A stretch of DNA of 34,892 nucleotides from Streptomyces griseoaurantiacus (GTDB taxonomy: Bacteria; Actinomycetota; Actinomycetes; Streptomycetales; Streptomycetaceae): assembly GCA_014656015.1 (NCBI GenBank), contig BNBP01000075.1, positions 1 to 34,892 on the forward strand, written 5' to 3'. Below the pieces are notes generated by a model. It saw nothing but the letters and a program-made list of their open reading frames with translations, was not told where the DNA came from and ran no database searches. Positions 19,165-25,634 of the stretch are shown here, piece after piece (position 1 is the first letter of the stretch; each line of letters begins with the position of its first letter). The position numbers and the translations under genes are program-made.

Positions 19165-19506
19165 ATGGCTGAGCAATTCCCGCACGAAGGCGAGCACCGG
19201 CCCGCGTCCTCGGAGAAGGACCTCCAGCGCGAGGTCGCCGAACTCCAGAACCAGTCCGCGACCGCGGCCCGCCTCTTCGACATCCGTCGCATCATCGGCG
19301 GCCTGTTCGTGCTCTACGGCGTCATCGTGACGATCGCCGGCCTCACGGCCTCCGACGCCGACATCGACAAGGCGGTCGGCGTCAACATCAACCTCTGGAC
19401 CGGCCTGGGCATGCTGATCCTCGGCCTCCTCTTCCTCCTCTGGCTCAAGCTCCGCCCGACGGAACCGCCGGAGGTGACGGAGGAGGACGTACGGGAACAG
19501 AAGTAG
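19165..19506 (+). CDS. Small two-helix membrane protein
   Basis: A 113-residue protein I do not recognise beyond its topology. A charged N-terminal segment (about 1-40) has a short heptad-like stretch, KDLQREVAELQNQSATAARL. Two transmembrane helices lie at about 44-62 (IGGLFVLYGVIVTIAGL) and 74-93 (WTGLGMLILGLLFLLWL). An acidic tail, PPEVTEEDVREQK, follows. Similar small proteins often follow SSS symporters in actinobacteria. The 21-base gap and shared terminator at 19534-19561 suggest a subunit or stabiliser of the symporter. Confidence 0.82.
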   Translation: MAEQFPHEGEHRPASSEKDLQREVAELQNQSATAARLFDIRRIIGGLFVLYGVIVTIAGLTASDADIDKAVGVNINLWTGLGMLILGLLFLLWLKLRPTEPPEVTEEDVREQK

Positions 19507-19533
19507 GCGGGCGCGCTACCCGCGGTGCCAGGG

Positions 19534-19561
19534 GCCGGTGTCCACGAGGGTGGACACCGGC
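19534..19561 (+). terminator. Terminator of symporter operon
   Basis: GCCGGTGTCCAC (19534-19545) and GTGGACACCGGC (19550-19561) form a perfect 12-bp stem with a GAGG loop, 27 bases past the stop of the small membrane protein. Confidence 0.9.
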
Positions 19562-19592
19562 TCCGCGCCGTCGGCGGGGCCGCCCGCCCGGA

Positions 19593-19840
19593 TCACTCCC
19601 CGGCGAACAGGTCCTCGGCGGTGGTCGCGCGGACCGCGCGCTCGGCCCACAGCTCCAGCAGGTCCAGATCGGGGCACGCCGGCACCCGCTCGCGAACGGA
19701 CTCGGGCACCGGGATGTCCCGCCACCCCAGGATGCGCAGAATCATCGCGGCACGATCCCCCGGCGCCCTTCTTCCCGGCCCTGTTCCCGGCCCTCCTCGC
19801 GGACGACTTGGGCGACCGGGCTGTTGAAGAAGTACTTCAC
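19593..19840 (-). pseudogene. Frameshifted tail of Rpn-type/hypothetical protein
   Basis: From GTG 19840 the frame reads FFNSPVAQVVREEGREQGRE and then stops at 19742-19744. The expected continuation, AAMILRILGWRDIPVPESV and ending in LELWAERAVRATTAEDLF, is in another frame and stops at 19593-19595. This charged GREEG linker followed by a helical tail is how many Streptomyces Rpn-type (PD-(D/E)xK) and related hypothetical proteins end. One missing G in the GGGGG run near 19763 would restore an 82-residue product, and the nuclease domain is absent. So this is a truncated, frameshifted remnant. It begins 17 bases after the Uma2 stop. Confidence 0.6.
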
Positions 19841-19857
19841 CGGTGACGTGGGGGTCC

Positions 19858-20400
19858 TCAACGGCTCTCCCGCACGGGGAAGGTGCTCGTGTCGATCGTG
19901 ATGCGCTCCCCCGTGGCCAGAGTGAAGACGACCGGCCGGCCATAGGGGGTCTCCGCGACCTTGCCGTACCCCGAGGCGTGCGGCTCGGACATCAGCGTGA
20001 CCATCCGCTTGAACGGATCGGCGATCAAATAGAAATCGATGCCGTACCGGCCGTACTTGCGGACGTTCCGCACGTAGTCCTTCTCGTCCTCGGGCTCCGA
20101 CGGCACCTCGACCACTGCCAGGACATCGAGGCAGGAGTAGCTGTTCCCGCGTCGTTCGGCGTCGAAGCCGACGACCGTCAGATCGGGGGCGGCGTCGTTC
20201 TCCCCGGGGAACGACACGAGCACATCTCCGAAGACACGCTCGCGCGCGATACCGGCGGCCTTGACCGCGTCCTTGACGTCCGAGACGGTCCAATCCTGCT
20301 CCGGACTCTGCGGGGTCATGATCACCCTTCCGTCGAAGACCTCGACTTTGTAGCCCTCGGGGATGCCGCCTCGCTCGATCAGGTCGCTCATGACAGTCAC
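19858..20400 (-). CDS. Uma2-family (DUF820) endonuclease-fold protein
   Basis: A 180-residue protein of the Uma2 family, which has a restriction-endonuclease-like fold and no settled function. It shows the family pattern: EVFDGRVIMTPQSPEQDW near residue 20, APDLTVVGFD with the metal-site Asp near 72, then LAVVEVPSEPEDEKDYVRN with Glu and Lys of a PD-(D/E)xK type site (normally VEV-S-S/P), and YGRYGIDFYLIADPFKR. GTG 20400 has GAGGAGG 9 bases upstream, better than the ATG three codons later. Such genes are abundant and variably distributed in Streptomyces and cyanobacteria. The next sequence downstream is a decayed gene. Confidence 0.83.
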   Translation of the reverse strand: MTVMSDLIERGGIPEGYKVEVFDGRVIMTPQSPEQDWTVSDVKDAVKAAGIARERVFGDVLVSFPGENDAAPDLTVVGFDAERRGNSYSCLDVLAVVEVPSEPEDEKDYVRNVRKYGRYGIDFYLIADPFKRMVTLMSEPHASGYGKVAETPYGRPVVFTLATGERITIDTSTFPVRESR

Positions 20401-20461
20401 AGCAGCTCACCTCCTCCTCGCATTATGGCCGGGCAGCCCCGAAGCCCGCCCACCTCAACGA

Positions 20462-20896
20462 TCACGCGGTCGCCAGGTCACACCACACGTACTTGCCCCG
20501 GTTGCCCTCCGTGGACAGGGGGTGCCAGCCCCACAGGTCCGCGCAGGCGCGGACGAGGGTGAGGCCGCGGCCCTCCTCCAGTTCGGCCGCGCGGTCCGCC
20601 GCCGTCGGGTCCACCGGCTCGGGAGGGCGCGGGTCCGTGTCCCACGTACCGATCCTCAGCACCCCCGCCGACCAGCGCACCCGCAGCGCGGCCGGTCCCT
20701 CCGTGTGCCGTACGGTGTTGGCGACCAGCTCCGCCGCGAGCAGCTCGGCGACGTCGACGACGCAGATGAGTCCGTGCAGGGTGAGGATGAGCCGCAGGGT
20801 GCGCCGGCTGACGGTGACGGCGCGCAGGTCGTTGGGGATGTACAGGGAGTACTCCCAGGGGGCGGCGAGTCCTGTTCCGGTCCCGTTCTCGGGCAT
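20462..20896 (-). CDS. HATPase_c-type regulatory ATP-binding protein
   Basis: A 144-residue GHKL ATPase domain resembling SpoIIAB/RsbW anti-sigma factors. The N-box is AAELVANTVRHTEG (about 63-76), the G1 region is GTWDTDPRPP, and the G2 loop is EEGRGLTLVRACADLWGW. In Streptomyces such single-domain proteins are frequent partners of XRE/DUF397 pairs, as in abaA and whiJ loci. Many lack a kinase substrate in cis. ATG 20896 with ACGGAG 8 bases upstream is chosen; the open frame continues to 21034 without support. It is divergent from the XRE gene, sharing a 237-base region. Confidence 0.87.
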   Translation of the reverse strand: MPENGTGTGLAAPWEYSLYIPNDLRAVTVSRRTLRLILTLHGLICVVDVAELLAAELVANTVRHTEGPAALRVRWSAGVLRIGTWDTDPRPPEPVDPTAADRAAELEEGRGLTLVRACADLWGWHPLSTEGNRGKYVWCDLATA

Positions 20897-21043
20897 GCGT
20901 GAACTCCGTTCGGTGAGGGCGAGGGGGTTGAGAGACGCGGTCCCCGGGCGGTGGCATGCCTCAGCCGTCATGGCAGGACGGATCGGTGCGCTTCCGGGCA
21001 TCCCGGCGGTTCCGTAACGTGTGCGTCGCGTCACTGAAGGTAA

Positions 21044-21082
21044 GTCCTTAATTTAGGACACTGCAAGTCGTTGCCGTAATCT
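21044..21082 (+). promoter_or_regulatory. Promoter with overlapping dyad, XRE gene
   Basis: The AT-rich dyad GTCCT-TAATTT-AGGAC spans 21044-21059. AGGACA (21055-21060) is a fair -35 and TAATCT (21077-21082) a fair -10, with a 16-base spacer. A protein bound at the dyad would cover the -35. The WhiJ-like product just downstream is the obvious candidate. Confidence 0.5.
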
Positions 21083-21133
21083 CCCCCTGAACGAGTAGCC
21101 CGTGAGAGGAACTTGGGGACGAGGAGGAACACC

Positions 21134-21985
21134 ATGCCGCGTCGACGGCAGCCCACCGCACGCCAGGTGCGACTGGGCATCGAGCTGCGGAAACTCCGCG
21201 AAGCGGCAGGGCTGAAGGCCCGCGAGGCGGCGGCCTTGCTCGGCGCCGACTCCGTGCAGATGAGCCAGATCGAGGCAGGCATCGCAGGCGTGAGCGAGGA
21301 GCGGGTACGACGTCTCGCCGCGCTGTACGACTGCGTGGACGCGGAGTTGGTCAACGGCTTGGTGGCAATGGCGACCGACCGGACGCGCGGCTGGTGGGAG
21401 GAGTACCGGGGTGCGCTGCCGGAATCGTTCCTCGACCTGTCCGAACTGGAACAGCACGCCATGTACAGGTGGGACATGGACTTCCTGTTCATCCCCGGAC
21501 TGCTGCAGATCGAGGACTACTCCCGCGCGCTCTTCGCGGACAGGGTTCCCGCTCTCCCCGAGGAGGACCTCGACTTGCGCGTACGCCACCGAGTGCAACG
21601 CAGAAGGGTCATCGAAGGCCCTAACCCGGTCCCCTACGTCGCCATCATCCACGAGGCGGCGCTGCGCATCAGGGCATGCGATCGCGCCGCCTCACGCAAA
21701 CAACTCGCCCATGTACTCGACCTGTCGGAAGCGGACCACATCACCGTCCGCGTCGTGCCCCTGGACCTGGACAGCTTCGCCAGCGCCGGGGCCACCATGG
21801 TGTACGCGGGCGGAACCGTCTCCAAGCTGGACACGGTCGTGCGCGACGCGCCCCACGGAACGGTCTTCATCGACGCGGAAGCGCAACTGGGGACCTTCCG
21901 CGCTCACTTCCATAAGGTAGAGGCGCGGTCTCTCGCACAAGGTCCCTCCCGGGACCTCATCCACAAGCTGGCGAAGGAGCTGTGA
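21134..21985 (+). CDS. WhiJ-like XRE regulator with DUF5753
   Basis: A 283-residue DNA-binding protein. The N-terminal XRE helix-turn-helix covers about residues 10-70 (LRKLREAAGLKAREAAALLG, then DSVQMSQIEAG). The rest is the Streptomyces DUF5753 domain, with the hallmark FIPGLLQIEDYSRALF near 115 and later RVVPLDLDSFASAGATMVY. WhiJ and its paralogues repress developmental genes and are antagonised by a DUF397 partner. ATG 21134 follows GAGGAGG. The DUF397 gene starts 7 bases after its stop. Base composition is slightly lower in GC than that of the neighbouring gal genes. Confidence 0.93.
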   Translation: MPRRRQPTARQVRLGIELRKLREAAGLKAREAAALLGADSVQMSQIEAGIAGVSEERVRRLAALYDCVDAELVNGLVAMATDRTRGWWEEYRGALPESFLDLSELEQHAMYRWDMDFLFIPGLLQIEDYSRALFADRVPALPEEDLDLRVRHRVQRRRVIEGPNPVPYVAIIHEAALRIRACDRAASRKQLAHVLDLSEADHITVRVVPLDLDSFASAGATMVYAGGTVSKLDTVVRDAPHGTVFIDAEAQLGTFRAHFHKVEARSLAQGPSRDLIHKLAKEL

Positions 21986-21992
21986 GGCGCAC

Positions 21993-22187
21993 ATGGGCAC
22001 CCAGTTGATCTGGCAGAAGTCTTCCTACTCCGGTGGTGGCGACGGCAACGCCTGCGTCGAACTGGCCGCCGCCACCCCCGCCAACCTCCACCTCCGCGAG
22101 AGCGAACAGCCGGACACACGGCTCACCACCACGCCCCTCGCCGTAGCCCGCCTTCTGCACCACATACGTTCCGGGGGCGACGCCTGA
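21993..22187 (+). CDS. DUF397 small protein
   Basis: A 64-residue protein of the DUF397 family, shown by LIWQKSSYSGGGDGNACVEL at the start and the following LHLRES. The last third normally reads RDSKDP-x-G-x-L-x-x-S/T-x-x-x-W-x-x-F. Here that part is divergent (TTTPLAVARLLHHIRSGG), but a helix of similar size remains. These proteins act with a WhiJ-type regulator, which precedes it by 7 bases and is clearly in the same operon. The upstream gene's end GAAGGAGC supplies the ribosome site. Confidence 0.9.
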   Translation: MGTQLIWQKSSYSGGGDGNACVELAAATPANLHLRESEQPDTRLTTTPLAVARLLHHIRSGGDA

Positions 22188-22262
22188 CCTCCGTACCGCA
22201 CGGCGAACGTCAGGTCGGGATCCCGCCAGCTTCTCGCGGCGTCGGACGCGATGCTCGGCGGT

Positions 22263-23003
22263 ATGAACCGACTCGAAGGAAACGTGGCCCTGATCACGGG
22301 CGGTGGCCGCGGCATTGGTGCGGCCGTGGCGGTGCGGTTGGCCGAGGAGGGCGCCGATGTCGTGCTGACCTATGAGAACAGCGCGGACCGGGCCGCCGGG
22401 GTGGTGGAGCACATCAAGGCCGGGGGACGCCGAGCGGTTGCCCTCCGGGCCGATTCTGCGAATCCCGCGGCGCTCACCGCCGCGGTGGACGAGGCCGCCG
22501 CGCTGTTCGGCAGGCTCGACATCCTGGTCAACAACGCGGGCGTCTTCCCTGTCGGTCCCCTTGAGGAGGTGGAACTGGCGGAGCTCGACCGCACGCTGGC
22601 GGTGAATGTCCGGGCACCGTTCCTCGCGTCGCAGGCGGCAGTGCGCCATATGGGCCGAGGCGGCCGCATCATAAGCATCGGCAGCAATATCGCCCAGCGT
22701 GCGGTCTTCCCGGAGATGGCGCTCTACTCGATGAGCAAGTCGGCCCTCACCGGGATGACCAAGGGCCTGGCCAGGGAACTCGGCCCACGCGGCATCACCG
22801 TCAACCTCGTGCACCCAGGACCCACCAACACAGATGCCAACCCGTCCACCGGCCCCCATGCCCAGGCGATCGCCGGCCTCACCGCCGTAGGCCGCTACGC
22901 GGAACCGCATGAGATAGCCGCCACCATTGCCCACCTGGCAAGCCCGGACGCCCAGTACACGACGGGAACCTCCCTCCACGTGGACGGTGGCTTCACGGCC
23001 TGA
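22263..23003 (+). CDS. Short-chain dehydrogenase/reductase
   Basis: A 246-residue classical SDR oxidoreductase. The cofactor loop TGGGRGIG is at residues 13-20. The next strand ends ADVVLTYENSADRAA, without an early acidic residue, so NADP(H) is likely. NNAG lies near 90. The catalytic Ser is in ISIGSNIAQ, and Tyr-x3-Lys is in YSMSKSALTG. The C-terminus GTSLHVDGGFTA is typical of FabG-like oxidases/reductases. ATG 22263 is used; ATG 22251 would add four residues. It lies between the DUF397 gene and a truncated gene on the other strand. The substrate is unknown. Confidence 0.9.
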   Translation: MNRLEGNVALITGGGRGIGAAVAVRLAEEGADVVLTYENSADRAAGVVEHIKAGGRRAVALRADSANPAALTAAVDEAAALFGRLDILVNNAGVFPVGPLEEVELAELDRTLAVNVRAPFLASQAAVRHMGRGGRIISIGSNIAQRAVFPEMALYSMSKSALTGMTKGLARELGPRGITVNLVHPGPTNTDANPSTGPHAQAIAGLTAVGRYAEPHEIAATIAHLASPDAQYTTGTSLHVDGGFTA

Positions 23004-23084
23004 CCCCGTCCGTTGTGACGTCCGGTCCATCCCGAAGCCCCCTGCGTGGCCCCCGCGTCGCACCCGTCGGGATCACGCGAGGCC

Positions 23085-23488
23085 CAGTGCGTGAGGGAGC
23101 GTCGCCGCACGCGGATGCCTGGGCGGCTGCGGATCTCGTGGCCCATGGGAGCGGCCAGGTGCAGGGTGCCGTCGTCCCTGGGGAGACCCTGCATGCCCAG
23201 CAGTCGGGCGGCCGTGGGGCCCGCGGCCACCACGTGGGGCCCGCAGGTCAGGAGGGCCCCCCGCACCCGGGAGCGCAGGGACGGGCCCCCTTCGTCCTGC
23301 CCCACCCAGTAGCTGCCCCGGGTCAGCGGAACCCAGCGGCCCGATCTGACCATCCGCCGCACGGTGTTCCGGTCGGCGCCGGCCGGCCCGAGTTGCGAGA
23401 GGGTCACCGCCCAGTCCTGTCGGGCGGCGGTGGCGTGGACTCTCCGGAGGACTTCGCGGACACCCTCGTCGGTCTTTGTCAGTGCCAT
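23085..23488 (-). pseudogene. 3'-truncated AbiEi-like antitoxin gene
   Basis: The start reads like the N-terminus of actinobacterial AbiEi-family type IV antitoxin-domain proteins. It has a winged helix with LSQLGPAGADRNTVRRMVRS and WVPLTRGSYWVGQDE, then PHVVAAGPTAARLLGMQGLP and LHLAAPMGHEIRSRPGIRVRR. Such proteins usually run to about 300 residues. After about residue 134 the reading frame (open to 22895) no longer resembles the family and runs antisense to the dehydrogenase. I take the gene to be cut near 23085-23095. No AbiEii-type toxin is next to it. Confidence 0.6.
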
Positions 23489-23529
23489 TGCCGCACTATG
23501 GCGTAGGGGGCGGACAGTTCACCCTGGGC

Positions 23530-23550
23530 TGTGGACAGGGCTGTGGACAA
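23530..23550 (-). other. Two DnaA-box-like 9-mers
   Basis: On the minus strand TTGTCCACA (23550-23542) equals the Streptomyces DnaA box consensus, and CTGTCCACA (23538-23530) differs from it by one base. They are in the same orientation with starts 12 bases apart, between the truncated AbiEi gene and a lipoprotein gene. They could be a regulatory or DnaA-titration site, or chance. Confidence 0.4.
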
Positions 23551-23584
23551 CTCGGAATCGGGTGCCCGGGGCCGGTGCGCTCGG

Positions 23585-24346
23585 TCAGGAGAGCTTTGCC
23601 TCCTGGGCCTTGAGCACCGGTGCCGGGAAGTCGAAGTCCTGGCCCAGGGGGTGGATGGCGGAGAGGTAGGCGAGCGTGCTGCCCTTGCGGAAGACGACCA
23701 CCTTCTCGGGCCCCTCGTCGCCGTCGACCTCGCCCGTCGCGGTGAACGCCAGTGCCTGCTCACCCACCTCGGGTGCGCGGTCCTGGGTGACCGCGGTGAA
23801 GTGGAGCGTCGTTTCCCGCTGTGTGCCGGTGAAGCCGCCGCGGCAGGCCGTCAGCGCCTTGCCGAGGGCCGTCAACTCCCCCTCGGCGGTGCCGGCGTCC
23901 TCGTAGGACGCGAGCGTGATCGCCATCATGGGGAGGTCGAGCGCCGGTTCGGTCCCGTCGAGCCCGCCGGTCCGGGAGCCGGAGGAAGGGACGGGCAGGT
24001 CCGCGGCGGCCCAGCGTTGTGCCGTGGCCACCGGGTGCCCCAGGGCGACCGGGGCCAGTGCCAGATCCAGGAGCCGGCACTGCTTCTTGTCGGTGCGCAC
24101 CTGGTCCGCCGTGAACTTCTGGCCCTTGCCGCCGCTCTCTACCAGAAAGCCCTCCAGGTCCCCCTTGTCCAGCGACCTCTTCTCCAGTTCGCGCGCGCTC
24201 AGCGGTCCGGCCGGCGGCGTCGAGGGCGTCGAACTGGTGCCGGAGCCATCGGCTCCGTGGGTGCCGGAGTCGTCGCACGCGGTGAGGAGTGCGAGCGGCA
24301 GGGCGGTCAGGACGGCCAGGGTGGTGCGTAAGGCGGCGGTGTTCAT
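23585..24346 (-). CDS. Lipoprotein, paralogue of next gene
   Basis: A 253-residue exported lipoprotein. The signal peptide TTLAVLTALPLALLTAC ends in the lipobox LTAC (Cys24), which would be lipidated and anchored outside the membrane. A Ser/Thr/Gly/Pro linker follows, then a roughly 200-residue domain beginning PLSARELEKRSLDKGDLEGF and ending FDFPAPVLKAQEAKLS. I recognise no family with a known function. It aligns along its whole length with the product of 24485-25264, so the pair is a tandem duplication. Its 5' leader CCGAAAG...CGCACC also matches that of its paralogue. Confidence 0.87.
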   Translation of the reverse strand: MNTAALRTTLAVLTALPLALLTACDDSGTHGADGSGTSSTPSTPPAGPLSARELEKRSLDKGDLEGFLVESGGKGQKFTADQVRTDKKQCRLLDLALAPVALGHPVATAQRWAAADLPVPSSGSRTGGLDGTEPALDLPMMAITLASYEDAGTAEGELTALGKALTACRGGFTGTQRETTLHFTAVTQDRAPEVGEQALAFTATGEVDGDEGPEKVVVFRKGSTLAYLSAIHPLGQDFDFPAPVLKAQEAKLS

Positions 24347-24373
24347 ACGGGTGCGTCTGCTTTCGGTGGGTCC

Positions 24374-24397
24374 TGAGGTTTTGAGGTTTTGAGGTCC
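24374..24397. repeat. Three 8-bp tandem repeats
   Basis: TGAGGTTT, TGAGGTTT, TGAGGTCC follow each other directly upstream of the first lipoprotein gene. This T-rich tract may affect its promoter. The rest of the 138-base gap shows nothing clear. Confidence 0.6.
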
Positions 24398-24484
24398 TGC
24401 GCAGCTTGGGCCGAGTGCGATCGCAGGGTGCGGACAGGGGCGCCCAACGATCGCCCATGGACAGTCAGTCGGCGCCCCGGCCGT

Positions 24485-25264
24485 TCAGCCCAGCTTCTTC
24501 GCCTGTGTCTCCACGAGTACCGTCGGGAACTCGAAGTCCCCGCCCTTCATCAGGGCCGCGGGGTTCAGGCTGGACACGTAGGTGACCGTCGAACCGGTGC
24601 GGAAGGCGGCGACCTTCATGGGGCCGGGCTTCGGCATGCCGTCCTGCTGGACCGTCGCGGTGAAGGCGACGGCCTCGTCGCCCGCCTCGGGGGCGGTGTC
24701 GGCGGCGACCTCGGTGAGCTTCTGCTCGGTGCCCATCGCGGAGTAGGTGTAGCCCTTCGCACAGGCGGTGACGCTCTTGCCGATCGAGGCGAGCGCCTCG
24801 GTGGCGGCGGCCTCGTCGGCGTAGGAGGCGAGGGTGACGGCGGAGGTCGTCGTGTCGAACGCCGCGTCCACGGCGGCGTCGACGTCCTTCTCCTTGCCGG
24901 TCGGCGCGTCCTTCTTGCCCGTGGCCCGGCGCTGCACGGTCGCCTTCGGCTCGTCGAGGGCGACGCCGGAGAGGGAGAGGCTGACCGGGGCGCAGTCCTC
25001 GCGCTTGGAGGCGACCTTGTCCGCGCTGATCTCCTCGTCCTTGGTCGGCTTGCTGACCAGGAAGCCCTTGACGTCGGACTGGGTCAGGACCTTCTTCTCC
25101 AGCTCGGCGGCGCTCAGCGGCGCGGCCGCCGTGCTCTTGGAGGAGGACCTGGTGTCGGCTCCCCCGGACTTCGGGGAGTCGGAGTCCGAGCCGCCGCAGG
25201 CGGTGAGGAGGACGGCCGTGAGGGCGACGAACGGGACGGCCAGGGTCAGGGTGCGTCTGGGCAA
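24485..25264 (-). CDS. Lipoprotein, TTG start
   Basis: A 259-residue lipoprotein. From the TTG at 25264 the protein begins with a short basic stretch (PRRT), the hydrophobic LTLAVPFVALTAVLLTAC and the lipobox Cys, a normal 23-residue signal. No ATG or GTG lies at a sensible place. AGAGG lies 7 bases upstream, and the leader CCGAAAGGTAGAGGCACC matches that of the paralogue, whose ATG sits at the equivalent position. The mature protein has a Ser/Lys-rich linker, then PLSAAELEKKVLTQSDVKGF and a C-terminus FEFPTVLVETQAKKLG, like its neighbour. Function is unknown. It is divergent from the conservon, across 370 bases. Confidence 0.85.
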   Translation of the reverse strand: MPRRTLTLAVPFVALTAVLLTACGGSDSDSPKSGGADTRSSSKSTAAAPLSAAELEKKVLTQSDVKGFLVSKPTKDEEISADKVASKREDCAPVSLSLSGVALDEPKATVQRRATGKKDAPTGKEKDVDAAVDAAFDTTTSAVTLASYADEAAATEALASIGKSVTACAKGYTYSAMGTEQKLTEVAADTAPEAGDEAVAFTATVQQDGMPKPGPMKVAAFRTGSTVTYVSSLNPAALMKGGDFEFPTVLVETQAKKLG

Positions 25265-25634
25265 GGTGGTGCCTCTACCTTTCGGCTTCCGCTTTGACGG
25301 AAGGTCAACAAGAAGTTGACAGGACTTTACTTGCGGCTTCACAGAAAACACACCCGGGTTTACCTTCGCCCCTCGTCCGCGCCGCACCCGACCCCCGGGG
25401 ATCCCGCTCGCGAAGGCCCTGTGAAGGTCTTCGGCAGGAGTCCGATCAAAGGGGTTGACAGCTCACAGAATGCTAAGATCATCGCACGTTCAGTAGGCTG
25501 ACGGCGCGTCACGTGTTGACCGCGCACGGGGGACAGTCTCTAGGGCCCCATCGCGAGGGGCAGCGACCGCGGCCGGCCGGTCAGGCACCGGCCCGCGGTC
25601 GCCCCTGTTCGCGAGGCGACTTGAAGAGAGTCTC
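25265..25634. promoter_or_regulatory. Intergenic control region, lipoprotein / conservon
   Basis: A 370-base region without a gene. TTGACA stands at 25455-25460. TGCTAAGAT at 25471-25479 looks like an extended -10, though only 13 bases separate the two. A second possible -35, TTGACC, is at 25516-25521. The part near 25265-25345 is AT-rich and may hold the lipoprotein promoter. A large hairpin (25551-25614) occupies the conservon leader, and GAAGAGAG just before 25635 is the cvnA ribosome site. Confidence 0.5.
25551..25614 (+). promoter_or_regulatory. Large hairpin in conservon leader
   Basis: GCGACCGCGG (25563-25572) pairs perfectly with CCGCGGTCGC (25593-25602). Inside lies GCCGG...CCGGC. 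Outside, TCGCGA is repeated at 25551-25556 and 25609-25614 and can pair with itself. The structure ends 20 bases before the cvnA start. It could be an attenuator, an mRNA stabiliser or a protein site. Confidence 0.6.

Noticed and set aside
17296..19197. Minus-strand open frame of 633 codons opposite the symporter
   Set aside because: It is antisense to a clear SSS transporter, with Glu/Gly/Asp/Arg-rich composition and no ribosome site at its start.
19742..20410. 222-codon minus-strand frame over Uma2
   Set aside because: It overlaps the Uma2 gene in another frame; only its last 32 codons, from GTG 19840, resemble protein and are treated as part of the pseudogene.
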